A stretch of DNA of 64,000 bases, taken from contig NC_081334.1 in the NCBI RefSeq assembly GCF_022539665.2, forward strand, positions 2,604,001 through 2,668,000, given 5' to 3'. Below the pieces are notes generated by a model. That model saw nothing but the letters and a program-made list of their open reading frames with translations, was not told where the DNA came from and did no database searches. The stretch is from Daphnia carinata. Taxonomy: Eukaryota; Arthropoda; Branchiopoda; Diplostraca; Daphniidae. Shown piece by piece: positions 21,551 to 33,600 of the stretch. Position 1 is the first letter of the stretch, and the number at the start of each line of letters is the position of its first letter. The position numbers were made by a program, and so were the translations under genes.

Positions 21551-23390
21551 ATGTCATCTCCATTAGATGAAACGACAAAGCTCTTAGCTGGTCTGTCACT
21601 TGGCGGTAGCTGTATGAAAACGCTCGAGTCATTGCGAATCCTTTTGGCGTCTGTCTCTCTTAGCGAGCTTAAGGATTACGCGCCAAAAATTGATATTGAT
21701 AGGATCTACAAGTGCCTTGCTACATCAAACAAGTATTATAATTATATATTACTTATGAATGCTTGCACACACTGAATCTGTTTCTTTTTTCTATCCAGAG
21801 ATCAAATTGATTTAACATGTGAAATACTCAAGCGTATTCTGGGTGCCATTCCCATAGGGCATGCCATGGTTCGGTATGAAGATCTGTTTTTACAAGGACT
21901 TGCACATTCTGAAAGTCAAGTAAAAGAATTGATATTCCAAGAGGTATGTTTTTTTTATTGAACATCAAAAGCATCTTTTCTTATTTACAATTTAATTTAA
22001 TGTAGCTCCAAATGGCAGCTGATGATCCCACAACTTGCGAACAACTTGCGACCAAATTGGAAATTTTGCTTTCTTGCCTGCAACTGATAGGCAGTACAGA
22101 TGAATCCATTGCAAGTAAAGCCAGTAGAGTTTTTATGTCTATTGCACGTCAAGGCGATACAGCCAATGTGTTGGTGTCGCCTCCAATTGTTGAAGAGATG
22201 CGTACGGTGAGCCGCAAAAGTGACATTGTCCGCTATAGAATTTATGACATTGTCGTTACCTACTGCTGTACTTCCGAGGAAAAACTAACTTTTTGCGAAG
22301 AACATAAGCTGATCCAAACCCTGCTGGAAGAAGTATCAACAGATGATATTCTTGTCCAATTGAATGCATTGGAACTTATTACTACGTTAGCTTCTTGCCA
22401 ACATGGGCGGAATTATCTTGAGCGACAAGGGATAACCCAGAAGCTAGCTACCAGGCTAGATGAAGCCACAGCGGATCCCCTTGCGTCGCTTCTTGTTCCC
22501 GGTTTAATGAAGTATTTTGGTGCGCTCGCTCATTTCCAGCCAGAAGTTTTATCGAGATACTCGAACTTCACGAACACGATGTTCAACTTGATAGACGATG
22601 CCGATATTTCTTTAAAAATGATTTCGATTGAAACAATTTCCTTCATTGCCATGGAGCGTGATGGCAAGTTGGCCCTGAATCAACAAGGTATGCTGATTGT
22701 CATGATACAGCAGTTTCATTTCCATCAACCATTTGTTTATTGTTACTGTGACTAGGTTCCAAAATGGATGATGCAATCAAGACGATGGGATCGCTATTCA
22801 CTCACGCCTTTAATGAAGTTCGTCTAAAGGCACTCAATTCGTTTGCGGAGTTGACACACGTACCCCCAACAGAAGTAAATCAGGACCTTGTTTCTCATAG
22901 TTGGAAGTTTGCATTTATGGTGATATTATTTTCAGACGATCGATGAAGAGGTACGAAAAATCATCGAGCATTGGTTTTTCATGCTTAACCCCAAGCCGAT
23001 TCAGTTCATAATGAATGTGACAAAACAGCCATTTAGAGATCTGAGGTTTTCTGCACTCAACATTCTTCTACAACTTGTCCCCCACATGTGGGCACAGAAA
23101 CTAATGAGTCAAGAACCAGGTACTGTAATGATCTACGTTGCGCTCAGATAGTTTTTTAATGAAAAAAAAATTTTTTAGGGTTTTTAGAGTTTTTGCTCGA
23201 TCGTCGAGGTGAGCCAGACAAAGAATGTCTTGAGATGAAATTCAACATTGTGAAAAGATTGAGCGAAACGCTTAACCCCGAATGTAAGATATGGAGCGAG
23301 TATTGTATGGCGCAAATGCGCGATCACGTACGCGAAGGATTATGGTTTGCTCGTGCCCAATCCACTGTTGCTCTTGAGAGCGGACCGTAA
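21551..23390 (+). CDS. PSMD5: 26S proteasome assembly chaperone PSMD5 (S5b)
   Basis: Six exons, 21551..21732, 21799..21943, 22006..22687, 22756..22874, 22936..23119 and 23179..23390, encode 507 residues, matching the roughly 504-residue PSMD5. The protein is all-helical with HEAT/ARM-like repeats. Recognisable stretches include SSPLDETTKLLAGLSLGG near the start, DPLASLLVPGLMKYFGALAH, IETISFIAMERDGKLALNQQG and, at the C-terminus, the REGLWFARAQSTVALESGP block. PSMD5 binds the ATPase subunits Rpt1/Rpt2 and chaperones assembly of the 19S base; it leaves the finished particle. The ATG at 21551 starts the first residues resembling the family; an in-frame extension upstream lacks a better start. 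The third exon is by far the longest. Confidence 0.9.
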
Positions 23391-23855
23391 AAATGTATTA
23401 GATTATTATGTCACTTTGTCTAAGTTTCTTTTTCGTTGGCCCCAAAAAATTGATTAAACGTTCATAAATTCCATGTAACAAGTTACCATTTTTCTGTCTA
23501 GGAACTTTTCCAACATTGGTTACCACGTGTGATAATTCAAGCAATCGTAGGAAGAAAGTTACTGGTCGTGTTGGCGGGTGGATATTGTTGTTAAGAACAA
23601 AGTCAACAAAAGCTTTTTCCAACAGGGCATAACGATGGTGCAGATTGGTCGTCCTAAGGAAATTAAGAATTTGTCAAGATGGGTGTTTGGAATATCATGA
23701 TAATCTCGCGCGTAGGTGATATATGCCTATGCGATAACGAATAAGTCGCACATTGAAAGGAGATATGCTGATAGTTTAGTTAGCATTGATTTGAACTCGT
23801 TGAGTCGAGAACAAATAACGAAGAAGAAGCGCACGTGGAACATAGGATAACTGAA
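23391..23855. other. PSMD5 3' UTR and upstream region of first SPH gene
   Basis: Non-coding spacer with no supportable ORF. It includes the palindromic stretch TTACCACGTGTGATAA near 23519-23534. No clear TATA box is recognised before 23856. Confidence 0.45.
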
Positions 23856-26366
23856 ATGTTGAAGTTAATTTTCGTTTTGGTGTTTGGATCAGGTGAACTT
23901 TAAAACTACTTTTAATTTACCTGAAAATTTAGTAATGTATACATTTTCCAGCAGTAGCATCAGTACATTGTCTTACGTCCCGGATTATTGGTGGATCTAA
24001 TGCTGGACCGGGAGAGTTCCCATTCGTGGCGCAAATACAAGTTAACGGCCAGCATTGGTGTAACGGGTATATATACAACGATAAATGGATTGTAACAACA
24101 GCTGCCTGTGTTATTGGGTACGTACGCAACAATTTAATAATAAATCAACAAAAGAATGTATCTGATCGTTGATGAAAGCATCGTCCTATGTTGAAGCTTT
24201 TCGTCGTAAAATTTGCCCGCGATCGTTTATGTGATTTCCCTTATCACAGAAATGTCATACCATTGTTGATCGCGACAATTGCCAAACAAGGGGAAGAACC
24301 TTTTAATCAAATCAATATTTTAGTATATTCTCTTGTTTTGTTTGTGGCCTTTGGTATATAGATATCGTCACCAACCCGACGCCTTGACGGTGATCGTTGG
24401 ACGAACTGATCCGAATAATCTGGGAACCGAACAAATTATTCCAGTTTTTGCCATTCAAATTCATGAGAATTACGACCATAGCAGCAGGTCAAATAATGTT
24501 GCCATGCTACAGGTATTTATCGCATACAGCTGTATTGAGTGAAAACATCAATAACTCGTGGGATATATCATTTAAAATTCTTTAAAAGCTTTCGGCGGCC
24601 ATAGTAATAGGAAATGATGCCACAACAATTGCTTCCGGCTACCTTAATGCAAGTAAGGAGGCTACTGTTGCTGGCTGGACCGATGGAAGTGTAAGCATTA
24701 AACGATATAATGTAAAATTTCGATATTACAGCAAATCATGCTATTATTTTTCTTTTATGCGCATGTCCATTTTTGCGAATAACTCAATTTTACTAATATG
24801 ATGGTTTACACGGCAATCAGGCAGGTGAAATGAAAACTCTCAGATATACTAACGTTCCAATCCGACCAGAGGATGCATGTTCTACAGTTTACAATCAGTT
24901 ATGGAATAATGCCAGCATGTTCTGCGCTGGAAATGGTACGGGTTAATCAGAATCTATAAATCATACTAATTTGTAACGTGACATTTGCGTAATAATATTT
25001 CTTGCGATTTAGCCACAAATGATGCGTGTAATCAAGGAGATTCAGGTGCACCATTGTTACAACGGACAACGCCGGAAGGCTTTCATGTCGTTGGACTAGT
25101 TTCGCATACAATCGGATGTGGTGATCCGCTGTACCCTACCGTGTATACGCGTTTATCGTCATATTCTACCTGGATGGAAGACAAAGGAGGAGCTCAGTTC
25201 ATCTCAACTACGGAAATCGAAGAGGAGTTAACTGACTCAGCTACAGATATCACAACGACAGGGACTTACTCAACTGCAGAAATCACAACGGAGGAAATTG
25301 TTCTTACATCCCCCGTCGCTTACCGGTGCTCTACAGCTAGCGGCCCTAATCAATTTCCATTCATGGTCTCTGTTTTAAGCAGTAGCACGCTGAGTCATCT
25401 TTGTGCTGGTTTTATCTACAACGAAAGATTTATTGTCACAGCGGCTTCTTGTGTCATTCGGTAAGACTGTTAATTAGATGTAAATGTTAAGGCTTACATA
25501 TTTGGTCAGAAATGGAGATAACACACATGTTTGGAATGGAAATAGGAAAACAGGATCGATGCTTAACGTTACGGTTGGTCAGTACCGATTTGACAGACCT
25601 GACACAGCTGAAAAAATATTTCCCGTCATTGCGGTCACCCTTCATCCAGGATACAGGGAATCAAATCAAACGAATAACATAGCCATTGTCCAGGTTTATA
25701 ACCCGTACATATAATTAGATTTTTTCTAATTTCGTTTAATTGCATTTTTATGTTTTTCTTCTTCCTTGTTTTCATTTAGATTTCAGGAACTATCACGTTT
25801 GGAGAAGCTGTTAACTTTATCTACTATGACTCAGTTATGAATAACAATCCGTGTTCCGTTGCTGGATGGGCTTCAACTTTAGTAAGTCTCCGGAGCGTCA
25901 ACGAATATTGTTTTATTCAAACTCGAATACAAACAAGCGCTTATTCAGGTTGATAGCTGCGTACGATCCTTGAGTCTTTTGTGGGACAATAGCGAAATCA
26001 TCCAGACAAATGCGGACTGTTCTCAGTCACTGATGTCCAGCTTCGATTCATCCACCATGCTTTGCACAAAAAGTATTAAGAAATAGTTTAATCTTACATA
26101 ATATTGTAATCGATGTGAAGCAATCTTTTGTGTTTAAAATTCATGTAGAGGCCGTTGATAACTGTGAATTTGAAAGTGGAGCTCCGTTAATCCAGGGTAC
26201 TCCGCCGGTTGTCGTTGGAATCAAGTCTGTGTCTCAGGAATGTGTCAAATCCTCGCACGTTGTCTACACTCGCATTTCCTACTACTTCAACTGGTTGATC
26301 AGCGTGGCCGGATACCAACCTTTGCCTCCTGCAAGCAGATTTAATTCCAGGCATCCATATTTGTAA
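23856..26366 (+). CDS. Secreted two-domain serine-protease homologue (inactive), gene A
   Basis: Ten exons: 23856..23892, 23952..24117, 24362..24512, 24589..24690, 24821..24935, 25013..25460, 25546..25693, 25780..25881, 25949..26072 and 26149..26366; 536 residues. A signal peptide (MLKLIFVLVFGSAVASVHC) is followed by a trypsin-fold domain opening RIIGGSNAGPGEFPF, a Thr/Ser/Glu-rich linker, and a second chymotrypsin-like domain. Neither keeps the triad. Domain 1 has TTAACV where TAAHC is expected (His lost), NNVAML for DIALL (Asp lost), and GDSGAP (Ser kept). Domain 2 has TAASCV, NNIAIV and FESGAPL. It is therefore predicted non-catalytic. In arthropods such homologues act as cofactors of prophenoloxidase cascades or as pattern-binding proteins; that role is inference. 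Intron phases 2-0-0-1 repeat in both domains, showing an internal duplication. Confidence 0.85.
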
Positions 26367-27139
26367 AGGCACATATACGCTGTATATCGATGGATTGCAA
26401 GGAAAAGGTACGTATTCAGTGTCACAAAGTTACATTTAGAATTTGCCGATGAATATATTCAAATAATTTCTCGTTAAGAAATTATTTGGGATAAAAACAA
26501 AATCGGATTATTTTTTCTTAGCAAAAATTAAGACTGTATTTTTGCATCGAAGTTCTTTGTTTTGATTTTGGTATTGGTCGTTCGTATCTTTGACCTACTT
26601 ACGACTCGCCGGTACGTAAGCCAAAAACGAAGAGTTTGGATGTATTTGACACATTTACCGTTGAACTACGGGACACGGATAGAATTATCACGATGTGAAG
26701 GTCAAACACGATGCGACCTTAGCCTATGTCGCAAACTCTGGAAAGATAAGCACGACGATATTTCCATTCTCTGCTTTTTATTGACGATGAGTTTGATTTA
26801 TTGTTCGAAATCGGTGGGCTCCTAAGGTAAAAAAAAATTACCTTCATAAACCAATGATAAATACAAAAAAGAAAACAAATAACTACCTGATCAGTAGTCC
26901 AAAAGTTTTTCCCGGCTAGGGAGAAATTCGACAACTGTCTAACTTAATTCCAAATTAATGGGAAATAAAAACCCCGGAGCGACTGCGCTGATAAGAGATA
27001 TAATGAGAAAATGCGTACTATACGTCACGATGAAGCGCGATATCATTCCATAAAAAATATGGAATTCTATGATTTTTGATTTTTGATACATGTTATTTGC
27101 ATTTAGGCCGTCTTCGGGACAAGTTAGCTGTACCGGAAT
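26367..27139. other. Spacer between the two SPH genes
   Basis: An AT-rich interval of about 770 bases holding the 3' UTR of gene A and the promoter of gene B. Short ORFs here have no coding features and no homology I can recognise. Confidence 0.5.
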
Positions 27140-29364
27140 ATGTTGCGTGTCGTTTGGATTGCATGTGCTTGCACGATATTGGCATCTGTTGTTGGTAAGT
27201 TTTCCACATCTTGACATTTAGCAGTAGCTATTCGTCGAATAAATTTAACTAAATTTGCATTGGAAAGATTCGTCGGCGAAGAGTTCTCGAGTTGTAGGTG
27301 GTACGGATGCCATCTCCAAACAATTCCCCTTCGTCGTACAAATTCAAACAAAAGGGGAACATCGTTGCGCCGGCTACATTTACAATGCAAATTGGATAGT
27401 GACTACCGCTGTTTGCGTCTATGGGTAAAGTATTCAGCAGCAAATATGTAAAGCAATACTAAGTTTAATTCTTTTTTGCAAACGTTGGCAGCTTTAAATT
27501 ATCTGATTTGAAAGTGGTTGTGGGCCAAGTTTCTCTAACAGCAACCGATCCTGGCGAGGAATACTTTGACGTGGTATCGAATCATATCCACGAATCGTAT
27601 GATGCCGCTACTTTGAGAAACAACATCGCCATGCTTCAAGTAAGGAATCAAATCAAAATAAATTTATAACATTATCCTTATCGACCTCATTTGTCCTACA
27701 TTGTATCGCGCTCCTTGTAAAGCTGTCTAGGTCAATTACGTTCGATGAGTACTCGAGGGCCGTTGCCCACGGAGAACTCTCAATATCTGTGACAGATGGC
27801 ACTCTGTTGGGCTGGGGAAATTCAGGGGTGAGTAAATTAAACAAAGTTGGGTTATGATTTACTATATTGCCAGTTTCTCGTACAATCTTTTTTTCTGGTA
27901 CATCACCAATCTCTATGCCGTTCCAGTCGGGAAATATTGCTTCCAGTCTTAAGTACGCCATTGTTCAAGTGGTAAACGATGGTACTTGCCCTTCCATCGA
28001 CCCCGGCTTGTGGGACCCTACTTCGATGATATGCGCAGGAGATTGTAATATCCCAGTATTTCTTAAAGGTTGACAATTCACGTGGTAACAAATAATCTAA
28101 CTTTGCAGCCATTCACAACGCATGTTACGGTGATGCAGGCGGGCCATTGGTACTGGGAACATCCGTATCTAATTACTTTGTCGTGGGACTAGTTTCGCAC
28201 AGTACTACTTGTTTTAGTCCGACCGCCTATATCCGACTGTCGTTCTACACAGCCTGGATGCGAGGGATCGGTGGCGAAACATCGCCCATGCCTACGACGT
28301 TATCACAAACCTCAACTACAACTACGACTGTAACGACTGAAATTGTTACCTCAACATCACCTGCGACTACGACAATGTCCCAAACAACAACAGAAACAAC
28401 ACAAACGTCGAATACGAATGTTGACATAACAACAGAAGCTACTACAACGACAGCATTTTTCCAGACTTGTAACGTAGCTAGCGCAGGGGAGTTTCCCTTT
28501 ATTGTTTCTGTGGGAGATCTTCTGTCAGGCCGACATTCGTGTGCCGGGTTTATTTACAACGCCAATTACGTGGTCACAACAGCCTCCTGCATTGCGATGT
28601 GAGTTGTTTACATGTTTATCTCATTGGATTTTTTGTTTGACATATAAAACTTGTTTAATTCCAGGCTGGACAAGGATGCGATCGTTATAACTGCAGGTAC
28701 CTCACGACTGAATATTCCGGGGGCGTATTACGTTTACGGTGCGCAACAAGTTATAACAAACACGAAAGGTGACATTGCATTGATCCAGGTAATTTTTCAA
28801 TCATTGATAGAATGGGTAACACTTGTACATTTATTAAAGCTTCGTACTCCCATTATTATCAGACTTCAAGAAGCTTCATATTCAATGAAAACCTCAACTT
28901 CATTCGTTTTGATCAAGGGAACTACAATGAACCTTCGAGCACCGTTATAGGATGGGCTTCGACAGAAGTATGGTTAATGCTATAACTTTCCCAGAATGTG
29001 TTTCTAGAAATTGATAACAAATTCTATCAAGGCTGGAGGATGTACGACGTCTCTCGACCTCTTGTGGGGAGCAGCTTCGTTGACGTCACAAACTAGCAAC
29101 TGCGAGGGTTTAGTGTCCAATTTTGACGCAGAAACAATGATATGCGTTGCGGGATCGACAAGCAGAAACTACAATTCGGCAGCAATCGTTGGTTCGTGTC
29201 GTTTCGAAAATGGAGCCCCCTTAATTCAAGGAATGCCATCTCTAGTAATAGGGATCAAATCTATCGTTGAGCAGTCTTGCGCCACGGGACAGGTATTTAC
29301 GGTATATACTCGAATTTCGACTTTTTTCGATTGGCTTTGGATAAGTGCTGGTCCTCAGCCTTAA
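27140..29364 (+). CDS. Secreted two-domain serine-protease homologue (inactive), gene B
   Basis: Nine exons: 27140..27194, 27268..27424, 27492..27639, 27723..27827, 27927..28044, 28109..28598, 28665..28788, 28863..28967 and 29032..29364; 544 residues. It is a tandem paralogue of gene A with the same signal peptide - domain - linker - domain plan. The linker is a mucin-like Thr-rich stretch (about 60 residues, many TTTT/TTE runs), a likely O-glycosylation region. Domain 1 opens RVVGGTDAISKQFPF. Catalytic positions: TTAVCV (His lost), NNIAML (Asp lost), YGDAGGP (Ser to Ala). In domain 2: TTASCI (His lost), GDIALI (Asp kept), FENGAP (Ser lost). It is predicted inactive, more so than gene A. The phase-1 intron near the end of domain 2, present in gene A, is missing; exon 9 reads through. 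Function is probably a recognition or cofactor role, unproven. Confidence 0.85.
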
Positions 29365-29560
29365 CATTTACTTCGAAAACAGTTCGCTATGGTTTTTATT
29401 TTTTAACTTCGTTGATTCTATGTAATTCTTGTGGACGTTAATCAGTGATGGATTATGCTGTATTTGGTAATCATCTAACTATAATTTCACGCAAGTTTAG
29501 CTAAGTAACATAACGCTTTACTAAATCTATTATAAATTCACTAATCCAGTTGCACGGTGT
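29365..29560. other. Convergent 3' UTRs of SPH gene B and the lectin gene
   Basis: About 200 bases separate the TAA of gene B (+) from the TGA of the lectin (-). No other feature is seen. Confidence 0.5.
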
Positions 29561-30594
29561 TCATTCGACCGACTCGCAAATTAATCTTGTTGAGTAGATG
29601 CAAACATTGTCGGCCCAGTATCCGCTGTAATCGAGAAAATAGAGCAGAGCGCAGCTTCCAGGTTCGTTATCGTCAGGCTGATTGTATACCGGATGCCAAT
29701 TGGTGTAGTTAAATGGCTGAAATGGTTGTACAGAAGCCCACTCCCAGCGATTGTTTCCTTCTTGTGAGTATCTACCCGAGGTCCAAAACTCGGAGAAATT
29801 CAATTCTAGAGTTAGGAGGTTTTAAAAACAAAATTTAGTTAAAACCCCGAAGACTCCGTTGCATATTGAACAGTAGCGGATAATAATCGCGGATTGAAAC
29901 GGAATACGATTGGACAATTTTGATTCTTCTTCCAGCCCTATATCAAAAGTCAATTTCAGTCCTTGTCAAAATCTGACTTAAAATCTCGAAATGTAGAAAG
30001 AACTGAAAAAAGATTAAAAATGCCCAATCTTATTTCGTTTCAGTACCAATTTCCTTTTATCTTTTAAACTGTTATTAAGCAGACCTGGGTTGGATTGAAC
30101 GTGACTGTTAATCATCTTGTCTTCTTCTTCAGTTTCAAGACTGAGCAAAGTCATATTGCCCCCTCTGCAGAATTCATCGGAGCGCATCCAGGTGGGCAAC
30201 TAAAGAAATGTGTAAATGTCATTGGGGAAAGATAGCGTAATGTAAATGTAACTGACGTACTCTGAAGCTTGAAAAGCAATAACATTTGTTTCCCAGGAAC
30301 CAGCAAGGCACACTGGTATTGCCTTGGAAGTAGGGTGGGCAGTCTTCTATCAGTTAAATACGTTGAAAATGATGTTATTTATAGCACGCTGGGATTAGAA
30401 AAAGTGAATGGCTGAAAACCAAAATCCGCTATATAGCTAATTTCAGCGGTGCAAAATGTCAGTGGGAAAAATTTAGACTTACCGCTGGACTTCGAATCAT
30501 CAAGGCTAGGAGACAAAGGTGTTCCACCTACAATGGCCAAAAAAAAAGCTATTACAGCAATGGTAAAGACAACACCAACTTTGCAGGGCAACAT
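29561..30594 (-). CDS. Secreted C-type lectin-domain protein
   Basis: Four exons, 30594..30483, 30346..30261, 30199..30085 and 29805..29561, give 185 residues. A signal peptide (MLPCKVGVVFTIAVIAFFLA) precedes a short linker and one C-type lectin domain starting DCPPY ... CWFLGNKCYCFS. Diagnostic positions are LPTWMRSDEFCRGGNMTLLS, the QPD motif in NQPDDNEPGSC (QPD usually predicts galactose/GalNAc preference over mannose), and YWADNVC, the WND-like calcium site, before the final RLICESVE. The cysteine pattern fits the long-form CTLD with an N-terminal hairpin. Gene-start support comes from TATATAAG on the minus strand at about 30687-30694, roughly 95 bases upstream of the ATG. Its position beside two serine-protease homologues suggests an innate-recognition role, by inference. 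The exon 3 end (CCAG/GTCTGC) is the least certain junction. Confidence 0.8.
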
Positions 30595-30686
30595 GCTATT
30601 GCTTCGCGTGAAATAAGAATAAGTTTTGTTTATGTGTGTTACGCATTTACCTGAAAAATATGCCTAGTGACAGGTTTTTTAAGATA

Positions 30687-30694
30687 CCTTATAT
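30687..30694 (-). promoter_or_regulatory. TATA box (TATATAAG) of the lectin gene
   Basis: TATATAAG on the minus strand, preceded by a CTCTTTA stretch, sits about 95 bases upstream of the lectin start codon. That would place transcription start near 30660 and leave a short 5' UTR. Inducible secreted-protein genes often have TATA promoters. Confidence 0.45.
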
Positions 30695-30699
30695 AAAGA

Positions 30700-33600
30700 G
30701 AGTTCAATCTTATCTTCATTTTTCTTTTTGTTTGCCACGATTGAAGTTGATCTACACAAATGTTTTGATAGGAATTCAGTCTAGATGATTGATATACGCT
30801 CTTCTGATACCATTTTCATGACATATTAAATTTTTCCAATAGATGGGACCACGTCGTTCGTGATTCTGTCCCGGAAATAGGTGGTATTTGAGCCGTACAG
30901 GTGGGTCTTGTTTTTCTGTAATTGTGCCCACGCCCTACCCAGGTTTCACTTGGGTAATGAAATTTCGAAACCGATTCCAAACCCGGTCTAATCATTGAAA
31001 TAGTGAATGGTGACGTAGTGAAAAATTACTCATCTAATTCGTAGGCTATAATAAAAAAAAAAATAGTTTTAAAATATTAAACTTACTTGTTTAAGTTTTT
31101 TAGTTGCAGTAAAATGCAACATTGCTAAATGCCAGCAAATCAGAGTTAATTTCACGTCACTGGTATGCTACAGTCTCCTAGTTCTAAGATGGCGGTCAAT
31201 GTGTTCAGACCTTAAGAGTTCAGACACATCTTTAAGCCTACGCCACGCTCGTGCTTATCACTATTTCATATTTCTTTGAACCGTGATTTGAACCGTGCTT
31301 TGAACGTCAGTGATAAGATTCCAAGGCAGGCCGAAAAGTTGTTAATAAGAGAAATTGGAATTTTACAATCGCACATGTATTCCGTGGAAATCCAGTAATT
31401 ATGAGTGTACTCATAGTTCATTGCATGATTTTTTCTTGTCTAAGGTAATGAACTGGCATTCATCAAAGAAAGTAAGCAATTTAATTTGGTATTTTTAACT
31501 GGTCTTTCCGTTTCAGTGACAGCAGTGCAGATATTTCCTGTACAGAGTGGTATGATAGTTAAAGCACCAATCCTTTTAATGGTCTTAATCCTACGTCCCT
31601 ATCCAACAACGAACTATACAAATTGGAAGTGGACAATTATTGGCATTGATTCAGTTTGGTTATTTTACCTATCTAAGTTAAACAGGTATTGAGGCTGAAG
31701 TGTGGTACAGTTGCTATTTTTTAATTTAAATGTTTTTATGTTACAGAAATGTCAAAGGTTATAGTTGGTGATTTAAAAAAGGTGATCAACAATTTGAGCA
31801 AGAAAATTTTGCAGTTTCAGGTTGTTTCTGGTTGTGCTGGAAACGCTATCTGTTGGCACCGTGGACGGAATGACGTATGTACTATTACGTAAGGTATTGC
31901 AGTTCTAGTTCTAGTAACTAGATTTTGCTTAGTTTTATTTGTTAGCATTTGTTTGAAGTATTAGAGAACAAAATCTCATATTTTTCTTTGCAGAAGGAAG
32001 AGTATGTACCCAAATAAGACTGAATTGAAGATGGTCAGAAAATATGTAATGGTGTTAAATATGATGCCCATGGATTTCCTAAGAATTTGCAACGTTAGGT
32101 GTCGCAGCCAATAATTAAGCTAGGTGAAGTCACCGGCGCTAGATGGCGTTGTGGTGCGCACCAAATGGGCTTTGGTACCGATACGAAGCACAATAGATGG
32201 CGTATGGATGCGAACACTAACACAAGATGGCGTCCTATGGATCGAATCACAACATTGGATGGCGTTTGCTGTTGTACTTTATACAGACTGCCAGCACAGT
32301 ACATTCCAGTACTGAAGCTTCTTGGGGCACCAATGTACGAACAACATACCAGTTACCTTTATCAGCTACGTGAACTCTCTGGCGATGTAAAAGGTTGCCA
32401 AATACTGGAATGCTCTGCGTTTCGAAACTGAAGATTCACCAAATTGTAACATGCGGCAGCTTAACTGGCTTCTACAGCCACGACTACTCCTGGATTTCTT
32501 CATGACCTAGTGTACTAGTGACCCTTGTGCTAGTGAAGTTTTCGTTTTTAAGCATCGCTTTTTTAACTGCGGCGGACGGGGGACTTCTATATGTTCCATG
32601 CTGCATTAACCTGGAAGGAACCCACATTATCAAAATAAGAAAATGAAAGCAGTATTTGGAGTCTATGAAGCCATCTATTCCTTATTGAAGATCTAGCTTA
32701 AGGGTGAAAAACAAAATCAAATTTAAGCCAAGCAGTTTGTCGGAAACCGCACTAAGTAATATTGAACACCTTGTCAACACAATGAGGTGCTAGTGGAATG
32801 TTTGAATATACAGTGAGAAGCCCATCAAAAATTCTTGGAGTTGGATGGACTTTACAAGTACATATTATAGGTAACTTTCATTAGTAAAATTTTTCAATAC
32901 TGATTTGGGTTTAGTTTTCTTGATATATACTAGATAGAGAATAATAATGAATTGGAAAATCATTTGCATAAGTGTTGGAATGTCCATAAAATTATAACAG
33001 TTGTGATATCAATTATTTCACTTCCACATGCATGGGTATTTGTGCTTATCAACTGAATTGTATAGTTGAGTATTTCTTGTAATCTCATTTCCTCTTGACT
33101 CATCTAAGAGAAGCCAGCGACACTACATGTGTGCATAATTAACTTGGGGAAAAGAAATTATGTGAGTAGCGTAGGATAGTATTGTAGCCAATTAATTTTA
33201 ATCTTTCATTTATTTCTTTGTTATGAATAGGTGCTATGGCTATGTGGTGCCTAAATCATTCAATGATAGCATGGAACATGTAGAAAAAAGGCTGTATTTA
33301 TGGAAACACAGCTTAATTACCTGTTGAATGATGTGGTGATGTTTAACACTAGATGACTAATATTCAACAAGGATTTTAATTCCTTAGGGTGAGTTTTAGA
33401 GTTGTATACTAGTCGAAATTTCATGTAGTAACTTGAATGACTTACTATTTCTTAGTCTTACCGTCGTTTGTCAGTTGCGTCGGATATAGAAATCTTTATT
33501 GAGGTAATTAATCTGCAATACTTGCAAATTTATTTTGCTTAAGTAAAATGTGAAATAACCATCTTATACAGAAAAAGCCATGATTGTTGTGATCCTTATA

